Positions 1-10,353 of a stretch of 64,000 bases of DNA are shown in pieces. The translations under genes and the position numbers were made by a program. The stretch's first letter is position 1. Each line of letters starts with the position of its first letter. The notes under the pieces are model-generated. The model worked only from the letters and a program-made list of their open reading frames with translations. It had not been told where the DNA came from and ran no database searches. Origin of the DNA: CAWUEX02 sp038148375 (GTDB taxonomy: Bacteria; Pseudomonadota; Alphaproteobacteria; Rhodospirillales; Rhodospirillaceae); assembly GCA_038148375.1 (NCBI GenBank), contig JAYQVH010000005.1:118539-182538 (forward strand). The letters run 5' to 3'.

Positions 1-2107
1 GCGCCGTCGGTTTCGATTTCTAGAGTGGTCAGGCCTGACAGTATCGGAACAAACCCGAAAACAGGATGCGAAAACCGAGCGCGGTGAAAATCTCCCCAGC
101 GCCACTCGGAGAGATCTTTGGCTGCTGTTTCGTCCCGCTGTGAGAGCCATCCCAGGCTTCGCTCAAAAGCGGTGCTCACGACATCGGAGCAGGCGTCCAG
201 AGTGCCGCCGCACCAGGACGGGTCGTCAGTGAGCGCCGTGCGGATCAGGATGGGATGATCACCGAAGAAAGAAGTGAAGGCTGTCCCGAGATCGTCGGCG
301 AGAAGCTCCTCTTTGACGAAATCCATCCAGGTCAGGAACAGGAGCGGTTCCGGTCGGGCGCGGTCCATGGTGCCGTCCCAGGCGGCGACTAGTGCCAGAG
401 CGCGCTTCGCCGTGTCAATGCGCGGCTCAACAACGTTTATCAGGAAGGGCAGGAGATCGCGCGCCATCTCCGAGCGGCTGTCGATCTGGATGCCGAGCAT
501 GTCCTGCCAGGTTGCCGCTCCGGGCGCGATTTCCTGAAGCAAATCCAGAATCCGCTGGGCGCGATACCCTTCGGGGAAGGTTGCCGCGATGAGGTGAGGA
601 TAGTCCGGCGGGACCGGCCGGTTGTTGGCATTGACCAGACGCCCGCCCTCAGGATTGAGGCTGTGAGGCAGATCGTCATATGACACCCAGCCCTGCCAGT
701 CGTAGTCGCCCGACCAGCCGGGTACGGGCACGGTTCCGTCACCGGCTTTGCGGATCGGCACCAGTGCCGGCGACGAAAACCCGATGCCGCCGGACGTGTC
801 GGCATACATAAAGTTCTGTTGCGGACCTTCGAACCCCGCCAGTGCGGCTTTGATCTCCGCGACCGTACGGCTTTGGCCGATCGCATAGACCGCATTGGCG
901 GTGCCGTCGTCGTCGCGCAGCATGGTCGCGGACAACGCGAGCACAATGTCCGGGCTGGTGGCGGATGAAAACGCGTCGAGGTCGCTGACCACCGGGCCGT
1001 GCCGGGTCGTCCGGACCGTCAGCGCTTCCGGCTCGCCGAAGCGGATGTCCAAAACCTCCTCGCGGATGGCGAAGGCTTGCGGACCATCGGGAGTGTCGTA
1101 GCGCCCGTCCGCGGTCACCCGTTCGATGAACAGGTCCTGCAGATCCGCATGGGTTGTCGTCATTCCCCACGCCGCATGGCCGTTGTGCCCGATGATCGTG
1201 AAGGGCACGCCGGGTGCTGTCGCGCCGGCGAGCTGGCCTCCCGGCCATTCCAGTCTGGCCAGATACCAGAGGACCGGAGCCTGAAATCCGAGGTGCGGAT
1301 CGCTGGCCAGCAGCGGTTGACCTGACGCGGTGTGCTGGCCGTCGATGACCCAGACGTTCGAGGCCAGCGTCGGCGGCGCATGCGCATCGATCTGTGCAAG
1401 CAAGGTTTGCGCCAGGCCCAGCGGCACTTCAGATGGACCGGCGGCCAGCGTTGTCGGAGAGCTCGGGTCAAGGTCCGGCCATAACGCGGTGACACGCTCC
1501 GCCGGCAGATCTTTCAGCAAGCGGCTGCGCAGCAGCTCGTCCCGCCAGTTACCGGCGAGGGACAGGCTCATCAACTTTTTTGCCACACCATGGTGTCGGC
1601 AGGACGCCAGGGGTCAGGCGTATAGGCGAGAAGTTGAAATTCCGGCGGCAAGGGCCGTGATCGCGTGTCCAGGAACGCGTTGATGCCGGCGCTGTAACTG
1701 TCAATGGCCGCGCGGGCATTCGGTTCGAGCATATTCACATTCGCTTCGGCATGACGGTAAAGGCCGAGCGTGCGCATGAAGCGGTCGGAACCAAGCGCCG
1801 ATGCGCCGAGCACCTCCGCCAGGCGTCCGGCGCCGAGACGGCGCATGAGCTCCATCTGGAACAACCGGTACTGGGCGTGAACGTAGCCAAGGGCAAAGAA
1901 GGCGTCGGACTCGCTGGCGGCGCGGATATCGGGCACCCCGCGGGCATCGCGCCGGATTTCGATATCTGCGGACGGCCCCGGCAGTACCGCGGCGCCGGAG
2001 GTTTGCGGCAGGGACGTCCAAATCAGTAAGGCGGCAGCCATGGCAATAAGCGCGACCACCGCGGCAAACCCAAAGCCGATACGTCTAAGCCAGATCATGG
2101 AATCCAT
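1..2107 (-). pseudogene. Penicillin acylase family protein (peptidase S45), frameshifted and cut by the window edge
   Basis: Ntn-hydrolase of the penicillin/acyl-homoserine-lactone acylase family; these are periplasmic amidases matured by self-cleavage. An N-terminal membrane anchor or signal (about residues 8-30) is followed by the alpha part, in frame from 2107 to a stop at 1571. Downstream the matching frame runs open from 1571 to the window start. It carries GNWRDELLR, the SNVW motif whose serine (1359-1361) is the expected nucleophile, and SDPHLGF. The two frames meet at an A6 run (minus strand, 1576-1581): a net +1 base (seven A) or -2 (four A) would rejoin them. The upstream TGA and an ATG overlap as TGATG, so the second part could be translated separately. 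The family is clear; the substrate is not. It may be a real pseudogene or a consensus error. Confidence 0.82.
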
Positions 2108-2189
2108 TGCGCGGTTGTACGGGACGCGTATCTTTTACCTGATTTCTCGGCCGCCGGCTTATGACGGTCGCGTGAAGGCGTAAGCGAGA

Positions 2190-2420
2190 GTGTACTTTAA
2201 GATGGCGCGAAACCCGCAGGACGAGGTGGATCTGCGCGAGGTGCTGTTCGAGATGCATCGGGTCGGCAACTCCGTCAGAGTTGCCGCCATCGATCCGATC
2301 ACGAATACGGAAGTGATCGTTATCGGCGCGCCGTACATGAGCATGTATTCCCTGAAGATCAATGCGATGCGTAAACTGAAGTACGTCATCGCCAAGAAAA
2401 GGGCAGAAAACCGTTGCTGA
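2190..2420 (+). CDS. Small conserved hypothetical protein (DUF6898-like)
   Basis: A 76-residue soluble protein with a GTG start; an ATG at 2202 is an equally possible start. The core (RVGNSVRVAAIDPITNTEV) resembles a small alphaproteobacterial family of unknown function often found just upstream of rpiB/glyA. It ends in a basic stretch (KLKYVIAKKRAENR). It has no signal peptide or membrane segment. It lies about 120 bases before rpiB on the same strand and diverges from the acylase gene. No function can be assigned; the family link is from memory of similar proteins, not from a search. Confidence 0.65.
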   Translation: MYFKMARNPQDEVDLREVLFEMHRVGNSVRVAAIDPITNTEVIVIGAPYMSMYSLKINAMRKLKYVIAKKRAENRC

Positions 2421-2542
2421 TTGCCGGCCATAACGTTACCGCCAAAGGGCTTGTGGTCCATTGGCAAGGCGACTCCAGATGTGGTACGCAACACCATATA
2501 TTGGGACGCAAGGAGCCTGCGGCAGACGCAGGCGATTCCGAC

Positions 2543-3004
2543 ATGACGAATGACCTTCTCGTACAGCCGGGAGACACTGTGGCGATCGCCAGCGATCATG
2601 CCGGCTACGAGTTGAAAACCGTGCTCAAACAAGAGCTTGAGGGCCTAGGATATGTGGTTGCCGATCTCGGCACCAACTCCGATACCTCCGTCGACTACCC
2701 TGATTTTGGACGCGGGCTCGCAGAAGTGGTCGCCGGGGGAAAGGCCAAGGCCGGCGTGCTCGTGTGCGGGACAGGGATCGGCATCTCGATTGCTGCCAAT
2801 CGCATCCCGACGGTCCGCGCAGCTCTGGTGCACAACGAATTGACCGCCGAAATGGGGCGGGCTCACAACAATGCCAATGTGATGGCGGTCGGCGCCAGAG
2901 TCACCGATGAAGCGACTGCCAGGGCCTGCCTCAAGACGTTTTTCGCAACGCCGTTCGAAGGTGGGCGCCATACCCGCCGCGTCGAAAAGCTCGGCGCTGC
3001 GTAA
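2543..3004 (+). CDS. rpiB: Ribose 5-phosphate isomerase B
   Basis: Interconverts ribose 5-phosphate and ribulose 5-phosphate in the pentose phosphate pathway. The ATG at 2543 gives 153 residues, the usual RpiB length; a longer upstream reading (from 2414) adds 43 residues unlike the family and is rejected. The SDHAG motif is at residues 17-21. The catalytic cysteine lies in GVLVCGTGIG (Cys75), and RAHNNAN carries the active-site histidine (His108). It ends 25 bases before glyA and is probably co-transcribed with it. The only good Shine-Dalgarno-like stretch (AAGGAG) lies about 28 bases upstream, so initiation looks weak. Confidence 0.93.
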   Translation: MTNDLLVQPGDTVAIASDHAGYELKTVLKQELEGLGYVVADLGTNSDTSVDYPDFGRGLAEVVAGGKAKAGVLVCGTGIGISIAANRIPTVRAALVHNELTAEMGRAHNNANVMAVGARVTDEATARACLKTFFATPFEGGRHTRRVEKLGAA

Positions 3005-3029
3005 GCCACACGAAAAGGATCGATCAGAC

Positions 3030-4313
<1,284 letters not shown>

Positions 4314-4334
4314 CGGGCTCAGGGGAGGGGAACC

Positions 4335-4802
4335 ATGCGCTGTCCGTATTGCGGGGGGCTTGACACCCAGGTCAAGGACTCACGTCCGACCGAAGACAAC
4401 GCGGCGATCCGGCGGCGGCGCTTTTGCCCGGCCTGTGCCGCTCGCTTCACGACCTTCGAACGGGTTCAGTTGCGCGATCTCATCGTTACCAAGAAGGGTG
4501 GCCAGCGTGTGCCCTTTGATCGCGATAAGCTTGCCCGCTCTCTGTTCATCGCCTGCCGAAAGCGGCCGGTAGAGGAGGACCGTATAGAGCGCGTCGTCAA
4601 CGGCATCCAGCGCCGTCTGGAAAGCATGGGCGAGACCGAAATTCCGTCCGAAGCGATAGGTGAGATGGTCATGGAGGCACTCGAAGGGCTCGACAAAGTG
4701 GCCTACATCCGCTTCGCATCTGTTTACAAAAACTTCAGAGAAATCAAAGACTTCGAAAGTCTAATTGATAATATATCTGAAGACAGTTCCAGCGACGACT
4801 GA
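4335..4802 (+). CDS. nrdR: Transcriptional repressor NrdR
   Basis: Nucleotide-sensing repressor of ribonucleotide reductase genes. A zinc ribbon is formed by Cys3, Cys6, Cys31 and Cys34, with an arginine-rich stretch (RRRR) between them. An ATP-cone follows (about residues 48-138; VTKKGGQRVPFDRDKLARS). The length of 155 matches the family. A GGGGAGGGG ribosome-binding site precedes the ATG. It sits between glyA and ribD, the standard order in this group. The C-terminus ends in an acidic tail (SEDSSSDD). Confidence 0.97.
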   Translation: MRCPYCGGLDTQVKDSRPTEDNAAIRRRRFCPACAARFTTFERVQLRDLIVTKKGGQRVPFDRDKLARSLFIACRKRPVEEDRIERVVNGIQRRLESMGETEIPSEAIGEMVMEALEGLDKVAYIRFASVYKNFREIKDFESLIDNISEDSSSDD

Positions 4803-4824
4803 GCCGTAGGGCCGGCGGAAAACC

Positions 4825-5940
4825 ATGACAGCGTCGGCCGCTAGCGATCACGCCTTCATGGGTACGGCGCTTGCCTTGGCGCAGCGCGGTTTGGGCAATT
4901 CGGCGCCCAACCCCGCGGTCGGCTGCATCGTGGTGAAAGACGGTGCGATCGTCGGACGCGGCTGGACTCAGCCCGGTGGGCGGCCTCACGCGGAAACTGA
5001 AGCGCTGAAGCGGGCGGGCGCGGCAGCCAAGAACGCAACCGCCTACGTCACGCTTGAACCCTGCTGTCACACCGGGCAAACCCCACCTTGCACCGACGCC
5101 TTAATCAATGCCGGCGTTGCGCGCGTTGTCATCGCTGTTTCAGATCCTGACGACCGCGTCGACGGCGGCGGGGTCGCCGCATTGGAAGACGCGGGATTGG
5201 ACGTGGTCACCGGCGTGCGCGAGGCGGAAGCTCTTGAAGTCAACGCCGGTTTTTTCAAACGCACGCGGACTGGGTTGCCGTTCATCGCGTTGAAAAGCGC
5301 GAGCAGCTTGGATGGCCGCATCGCGCTTGCCAACGGCTCCAGTCAATGGATCACCGGAACGGTTGCACGGCGCTACGGCCACTTACTGCGGGCGTCCTAT
5401 GACGCAATCGTCGTCGGCTCCGGAACGGTTCTTGCCGATAACCCGCAACTCACCTGCCGGTTGCCGGGATTTCAAGGGCCGCATCCGGTGCGCGTCGTGC
5501 TCGACCGGCGCCTGCGGATCAAACCTGATGCCGCCGTGGCGGCCTCAGCCCGCGAAGTTCCCACCTGGGTCGTGACCAGCGCCACAGCGGACAAATCGAA
5601 AAGCACGGAACTGGAAAACACCGGCGTCCGTATTCTTACTGCCGCGGACCCAAGCGATCACGCATTCGCCCGCGCGGCGGCCTCGCTGTTGGCTGAGCAG
5701 GGCCTGAATCGCGTGTTGATCGAAGGCGGAGGCCAAATCGCGGCGTCATTTCTGCACGACGGCTTGATCGACCGGGTCTACGCGGTGCGCTCTGGCAGCA
5801 TTCTTGGCGCTGACGGACGCGCCGCCATGGCAGACCTAAACCTGAAATCTCTTGATGAGGCGCCGGTGTTCATCCGGTCCGATCAGCGGCGGCTTGGCGA
5901 CGACCTCCTTGAAATTCTCGACCAAAGCCCCACTGTTTAG
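4825..5940 (+). CDS. ribD: Bifunctional riboflavin biosynthesis deaminase/reductase RibD
   Basis: Carries out the pyrimidine deamination and side-chain reduction steps of riboflavin synthesis. The N-terminal cytidine-deaminase-like domain (about 1-150) has HAE at residues 55-57 and the zinc cysteines in EPCC...PPC (Cys80, Cys89). The C-terminal reductase domain (about 150-371) has LKSASSLDGRIA and the LIEGGGQIAASFL motif near the end. The 371-residue length is normal for the fused enzyme. ribE begins two bases after the stop, so the genes are translationally close. Confidence 0.96.
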   Translation: MTASAASDHAFMGTALALAQRGLGNSAPNPAVGCIVVKDGAIVGRGWTQPGGRPHAETEALKRAGAAAKNATAYVTLEPCCHTGQTPPCTDALINAGVARVVIAVSDPDDRVDGGGVAALEDAGLDVVTGVREAEALEVNAGFFKRTRTGLPFIALKSASSLDGRIALANGSSQWITGTVARRYGHLLRASYDAIVVGSGTVLADNPQLTCRLPGFQGPHPVRVVLDRRLRIKPDAAVAASAREVPTWVVTSATADKSKSTELENTGVRILTAADPSDHAFARAAASLLAEQGLNRVLIEGGGQIAASFLHDGLIDRVYAVRSGSILGADGRAAMADLNLKSLDEAPVFIRSDQRRLGDDLLEILDQSPTV

Positions 5941-5942
5941 TC

Positions 5943-6533
5943 ATGTTTACCGGTCTCATCACCGATCTCGGCGAGATTAAAGACGTTGCGACGGGCGACG
6001 GCGGCACGCGCTTCGTTATCGGAACCGCGTATGACACCTCTACGCTCGAGATGGGGGCATCCATAGCCTGCAATGGATGCTGTCTGACGGCCCTCGATCT
6101 CAAGCCAGGCAGTTTCGCTGTCGACGTTTCACATGAAACGCTGAACCGTACGACGCTGCGCCATTGGCAGTCGGGACGCCGGATAAATCTTGAGCGCTCT
6201 TTGAAACTGGGCGACGAACTCGGCGGGCATTTGGTCTCGGGCCATGTCGACTGTGTTGCGGAAGTGATTGACGTCCGGCGCGACGGTGACTCCGTGCGTT
6301 ACACCTTCAAGGTGCCTTCGGCGTTCGCGCACTTCATTGCGGAAAAGGGGTCTGTCGCCGTTGATGGCGTCTCACTAACGGTCAATGAAGTCGGCGAGGA
6401 CTCCTTCGGGGTCAATATTATCCCCCATACTCAACAGGTTACGACGCTCGGGGCACTGCGTGCCGGTGATGCGGTAAACATAGAAATCGACATGCTTGCG
6501 CGCTATGTTGCGCGCCTTCTCAACCGCTCCTGA
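5943..6533 (+). CDS. ribE: Riboflavin synthase alpha chain
   Basis: Dismutates two 6,7-dimethyl-8-ribityllumazine molecules to riboflavin and the pyrimidine precursor. Two tandem lumazine-binding repeats are visible: the first opens with MFTGLITDLGEI, the second is around GHLVSGHVDCVAEV (about residue 98 onwards). The NGCCLT segment and an HTQ-T motif near the end are typical. It is 196 residues, the family norm. Its C-terminus runs up to the ribBX start region, consistent with one operon. Confidence 0.96.
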   Translation: MFTGLITDLGEIKDVATGDGGTRFVIGTAYDTSTLEMGASIACNGCCLTALDLKPGSFAVDVSHETLNRTTLRHWQSGRRINLERSLKLGDELGGHLVSGHVDCVAEVIDVRRDGDSVRYTFKVPSAFAHFIAEKGSVAVDGVSLTVNEVGEDSFGVNIIPHTQQVTTLGALRAGDAVNIEIDMLARYVARLLNRS

Positions 6534-6540
6534 GCCGTCC

Positions 6541-7653
6541 GTGTCCGATACCGATTACCTGTCCTCGATAGAGGAAATCCTCGAAGACGCCCGCAATGGG
6601 CGCATGTTTATCCTGGTCGACGACGAAGACCGGGAGAACGAGGGGGATCTGATTGTCCCGGCGCAGATGGCGACACCGGACGCGGTCAATTTCATGGCCA
6701 AGCATGGCCGCGGCCTGATTTGCCTGGCACTGACGCAAGATCGCTGCCGCGAACTCAACTTGCCGCTGATGGAAGCGCACAATCAGTCGCGTTTGGCGAC
6801 GGCGTTTACCGTCAGCATCGAAGCGCGCGATGGCGTGACAACGGGCATTTCGGCCTCGGACAGAGCGCATACGATTTCGGTCGCGATCGACCCGTCAAAA
6901 GGCAAGAGCGACCTCGCCACGCCGGGCCATGTGTTTCCGCTGATGGCGCGTAACGGAGGGGTGCTGGTGCGAGCGGGGCATACGGAAGCCGCTGTAGACA
7001 TCTGCCGAATGTCCGGACTGACCGCCGCCGGCGTGATCTGCGAGATCATGAACGACAATGGGGAAATGGCGCGCCTGCCGGATTTGATTCCGTTTGCGCA
7101 AAAACATGGCTTGAAAATTGCCACCATCGCCGAACTCATCGCCTATCGCCGACGGACCGAGAAATACATCGAGATGACAGCGGAGCGGCCGTTCAATTCC
7201 AAGTTCGGCCGCGGCTGGACGCTGCGGATATACAAGAACGTCCTCTCGGACGTTGAACACCTAGCTCTCGTCAAGGGCGAGCTTGACGGTTCGAAAGCCC
7301 CAATGGTGCGCATGCACCAAGTCAACGTGTTGAGCGATATGTTCTGGGATGCGGACAGCCCGAAAACCGGTGAGCTTCACCGGGCGATGGCGATGGTCTC
7401 CGACCACGGACATGGCGCGGTTGTGGTTTTGCGCGAGATGGGGACACCGCAGATCAGCGAACGCATTAAAGCCCAGATCAGCGGCGACGACCCGCCCGCA
7501 CGCCTGATCGACTATGGCGTCGGCGCCCAGATTTTGGTCGATCTCGGTATTCATAATATGATTCTGCTCAGTAACACACCGCGCACCATCATCGGGCTTG
7601 ATGGTTACGGTCTAAAAGTCGTTGAACAGCGTCCAATTCCGGTTGAGGACTAA
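6541..7653 (+). CDS. ribBX: RibBX: 3,4-dihydroxy-2-butanone 4-phosphate synthase with degenerate GTP cyclohydrolase II domain
   Basis: The N-terminal domain (about 1-205) makes the four-carbon riboflavin precursor from ribulose 5-phosphate; DDEDRENEGDL and HTEAAVDICR are the DHBP synthase signatures. The C-terminal domain (about 206-370) resembles GTP cyclohydrolase II, but the stretch that should hold the Cys-x10-Cys-x-Cys zinc site reads VRMHQVNVLSDMFWDA and has no cysteine. This matches the RibBX variant described in proteobacteria. A separate RibA is therefore expected elsewhere. The GTG at 6541 gives the usual MSDTDYLSS start; TTG at 6496 or ATG at 6505 would overlap ribE. Confidence 0.88.
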   Translation: MSDTDYLSSIEEILEDARNGRMFILVDDEDRENEGDLIVPAQMATPDAVNFMAKHGRGLICLALTQDRCRELNLPLMEAHNQSRLATAFTVSIEARDGVTTGISASDRAHTISVAIDPSKGKSDLATPGHVFPLMARNGGVLVRAGHTEAAVDICRMSGLTAAGVICEIMNDNGEMARLPDLIPFAQKHGLKIATIAELIAYRRRTEKYIEMTAERPFNSKFGRGWTLRIYKNVLSDVEHLALVKGELDGSKAPMVRMHQVNVLSDMFWDADSPKTGELHRAMAMVSDHGHGAVVVLREMGTPQISERIKAQISGDDPPARLIDYGVGAQILVDLGIHNMILLSNTPRTIIGLDGYGLKVVEQRPIPVED

Positions 7654-7661
7654 GTGTCACC

Positions 7662-8123
7662 ATGACAGCTACGCCAAACATCGTCGTGATCGAAGCCCGT
7701 TTCTACGAGGACATCTCCGACCAGTTGGCGGCAGGAGCGATCGCCGCTATCGAAGCAGCCGGCGGGAGCATCTACCGCATCACCGTACCGGGCATTCTGG
7801 AGATACCGGCGGCGTTGCAGTTTGCCATTGAAGGACAGGGCAATCCCGACAACGGTCAGATGTTCGACGGCGCTGTCGTGCTCGGATGTGCGATCAAGGG
7901 CGAAACCGATCACTATGAGCATGTCTGCGGTGAATCCATGAGGGGTACGCAGGACGTCGCACTGGCGCACGCGTTTCCTGTCGGCAACGGCATTTTGACG
8001 TGTCCGACGCGAGCTCTGGCGGAAGAACGGGCAGACCCCGCCCGGCGCAATTTTGGCGGCCGCGCGGCAGAAGCATGTATACGCCTCATTGAAATTCGGC
8101 TCGCGCTTGGAGTTGAAGGGTGA
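7662..8123 (+). CDS. ribH: 6,7-dimethyl-8-ribityllumazine synthase
   Basis: Condenses the pyrimidine and four-carbon precursors to lumazine, the substrate of RibE, and usually assembles as a capsid or decamer. Family features are the RFYEDISDQL start region, TVPGILEIPAAL (PGxxEIP) and VVLGCAIKGETDHYEHVC (ribose-phosphate and active-site loop). Length is 153. It starts nine bases after ribBX and its stop overlaps the GTG of nusB (GTGA), a classical ribH-nusB coupling. Confidence 0.96.
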   Translation: MTATPNIVVIEARFYEDISDQLAAGAIAAIEAAGGSIYRITVPGILEIPAALQFAIEGQGNPDNGQMFDGAVVLGCAIKGETDHYEHVCGESMRGTQDVALAHAFPVGNGILTCPTRALAEERADPARRNFGGRAAEACIRLIEIRLALGVEG

Positions 8124-8617
8124 CTCAACCTTCCAGCCAGACCTTAAGTGCATCACGCCTTGCGGCTGTTCAGGCGCTGTATTTGGTCGCGACCACAGAC
8201 GCCGACTACACCAAAGTCGTGCGTGATTTTCTCATGGGCCGCCTCGGCGGATTAGCGATTGAGGAAGACCCCGATACCGAGGACGAGACCCAAGTGCTGC
8301 TTGCAGAGATAGATCACGGCACATTTTCCCGGCTTGTGGCGGAAGCCGTCGCGCAGCAAGAAGACATTGATGCCATGATCGACGCCAACCTGAGTGCCGA
8401 ATGGCCGGCAGACCGGTTGGAGACGATTCTCCGGGCCATTCTGCGCGCGGCAATCGCGGAACTGATGGGCGCGTTAGATACACCCGTCCGTGTCACGATT
8501 TCTGAATACGTCGATATCGCGCATGCTTTTTACAGCGGACCGGAACCCAAACTCGTAAATGCAGTTCTCGACAAGATCGCCCATGCGCTCCGCGGCCGGG
8601 AACTGGCCGCCTCTTGA
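8120..8617 (+). CDS. nusB: Transcription antitermination factor NusB
   Basis: All-helical RNA-binding protein that joins S10 in rRNA antitermination complexes. The N-terminal ASRLAAVQALYLVATTD pattern and the C-terminal ISEYVDIAHAFYSGPEPKLVNAVLDKIA block are diagnostic. Translation starts at a GTG overlapping the ribH stop by four bases. It is 165 residues, slightly longer than enterobacterial NusB, as usual in alphaproteobacteria. thiL follows 23 bases later. Confidence 0.95.
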   Translation: MTQPSSQTLSASRLAAVQALYLVATTDADYTKVVRDFLMGRLGGLAIEEDPDTEDETQVLLAEIDHGTFSRLVAEAVAQQEDIDAMIDANLSAEWPADRLETILRAILRAAIAELMGALDTPVRVTISEYVDIAHAFYSGPEPKLVNAVLDKIAHALRGRELAAS

Positions 8618-8640
8618 TCGAGTAACCGGGGACATTTGTC

Positions 8641-9624
8641 ATGACCGGTATCTCGGAATTCGATGTCATCGCGAAATATCTGAAGCCTTTGGCGGCTTCC
8701 GCACCCGGTGCTTTTGCGCTCAGCGACGATGCCGCCGTATTACCTGATCTTCCGTCGGGCCACGCTTATGTTGTTACAAAAGATGCACTGGCGGCCGGCG
8801 TTCATATGCGGTCTGACGAGTCACCGGCGGACATGGCCCGCAAAGCTTTGCGCGTAAATTTGTCCGATCTCGCTGCAATGGGGGCGCGGCCGATCGGACT
8901 TTTCATGGCGCTGTGTTTGGGTGCAGATACCGACGAGTCTTTTGTTCAAGCCTTTTGCACGGGACTAGGCGCCGATCTCAAGACCTTCGATGTCGCGCTG
9001 ATGGGCGGCGATATTATCCGGCAGCCTGGTCCGTTCATTGTTTCCATAACGGCGTTCGGTCATGCGCCGCGTGACCGCATGCTCCGGCGATCGGGTGCGC
9101 AAATTGGGGATACATTGTGGATCACCGGCACCATCGGTGACGCTGCGCTGGGGTTGAGAGCGGCGACAGGGCAGCTATCCGGTTTGAAGACGGCTGATCA
9201 GGAATATCTGGTCGACCGGTACTGTATTCCGCAGCCGCGCACCAAACTGGGTGTCCGTCTGATCGGTCTCGCGCATGCGTGTATCGACGTGTCGGACGGT
9301 CTCGTGGCCGACGTAGGGCACATCTGTGCAGGGTCCGCGCTCGGATGCGTAATCCAATCGGAAAAGGTACCGGTATCGCCAGCCGTGCGAGCGGTGTTGG
9401 CACAGAACAGCGACGTGCTTGTCGATATCCTAACCGGCGGCGACGATTATGAGCTCGCGTTTGCGGCTCCAGAGCGTGCAGCCGAACAGATCAGACACTT
9501 GGCGGCCGCAGCAAGCATCCAGATCTCATCCATCGGCACTTTTGTTTCCGGTCACGACGTTGAGGTGCGTGATCGAAACGGCGACAGAATCCCTATCCCG
9601 AGCGGCGGATATCGGCATGTTTGA
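8641..9624 (+). CDS. thiL: Thiamine-monophosphate kinase
   Basis: ATP-dependent phosphorylation of thiamine phosphate to thiamine diphosphate. It has the PurM/ThiL fold: LSDDAAVLPD near the N-terminus, the magnesium-binding TKDALAAGVHM stretch, the NLSDLAAMGARP motif, and a C-terminal CIDVSDGLVADVGHI and LTGGDDYELAFA. The 327-residue length is normal. It is the last biosynthetic gene of the run, followed by a membrane protein 45 bases on. Confidence 0.95.
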   Translation: MTGISEFDVIAKYLKPLAASAPGAFALSDDAAVLPDLPSGHAYVVTKDALAAGVHMRSDESPADMARKALRVNLSDLAAMGARPIGLFMALCLGADTDESFVQAFCTGLGADLKTFDVALMGGDIIRQPGPFIVSITAFGHAPRDRMLRRSGAQIGDTLWITGTIGDAALGLRAATGQLSGLKTADQEYLVDRYCIPQPRTKLGVRLIGLAHACIDVSDGLVADVGHICAGSALGCVIQSEKVPVSPAVRAVLAQNSDVLVDILTGGDDYELAFAAPERAAEQIRHLAAAASIQISSIGTFVSGHDVEVRDRNGDRIPIPSGGYRHV

Positions 9625-9669
9625 AACCGACCGGTTTACGTCCCGGATTTTTCAAGGCAGGCTCACGTC

Positions 9670-10143
9670 ATGAAACGCGTTTTCCTCATTGTCATCATTA
9701 TGCTCGTTATCGCCGGCGGCGGTATCTTTGGGCTCATTTACTTCGAAATGATTCCCAATCCGTTTGCCGAAACCGACAGCGAAGAAGAGGTGGCGGGTCC
9801 ACCTACCGCGGCACCCGGTTTCGAGCCTCCGGAGAGAGCACCTGTTATCATTCCGCTCGAGGATATTATCGTTCCCGTCATACTTGACGGGCGTGTCACC
9901 AAACGGGTCTACATCACCGCGCGCATCCACATCGTGCAGGGTAACTTTGCCCTGATCCAGAACGGAATGCCGCGGTTTGAAAACGCCATTAATCAACGTC
10001 TCTTGTCCTACCTTCAGGAGCACTTCTCGAAGAATCGCCTGATCGACCCACGCGGCATCAAACGGGAAATGCAGATGGCGGCGCAAACGGTCTACGGCGA
10101 CCGCGTCAAAGACGTGCTGCTGTTAACGGTTTTTGAGCAGTAA
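9670..10143 (+). CDS. FliL-like membrane-anchored protein of unknown role
   Basis: 157 residues. A single N-terminal transmembrane helix (about residues 4-24) is followed by an acidic/proline linker and a periplasmic-side domain with short beta-strands (IIVPVILDGRVTKRVYITARI). This layout resembles FliL-type flagellar basal-body proteins, but no flagellar genes are nearby and homologues of this kind are common after thiL in the group. Treat the name as structural resemblance only. It may be co-transcribed with thiL. Confidence 0.6.
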   Translation: MKRVFLIVIIMLVIAGGGIFGLIYFEMIPNPFAETDSEEEVAGPPTAAPGFEPPERAPVIIPLEDIIVPVILDGRVTKRVYITARIHIVQGNFALIQNGMPRFENAINQRLLSYLQEHFSKNRLIDPRGIKREMQMAAQTVYGDRVKDVLLLTVFEQ

Positions 10144-10315
10144 TCCCAAGACGACATGGCCGCTACCGCGGTTCTCCGCCACTTTCGGCAGTCTGTAATG
10201 TTGCACCGCGACGTCCATTCTGGCACCCTCCGCGCGCTTTACGTGGGCGGACCGCGGGAAAGGCAGTGGGGATTACTCCTATCTATCTGATCTGAAAGAA
10301 CTTTTCGGGTCTTGG

Positions 10316-10333
10316 GGCCGGCGTCCGCCGGCC
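10316..10333 (+). other. GC-rich hairpin in the hppA leader
   Basis: A perfect 8-bp inverted repeat (GGCCGGCG / CGCCGGCC) with a two-base loop lies about 20 bases before the hppA start. It has no T-run, so it is not an ordinary terminator. It argues against translation starting at the upstream in-frame codon at 10312 and might modulate ribosome access. Confidence 0.4.
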
Positions 10334-10353
10334 TGGTTTACGAATCGAATGGA

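Noticed and set aside
5920..7670. FMN riboswitch for the riboflavin genes
   Set aside because: Gaps between ribD, ribE, ribBX and ribH are only a few bases, and no conserved FMN element was seen upstream of ribD.
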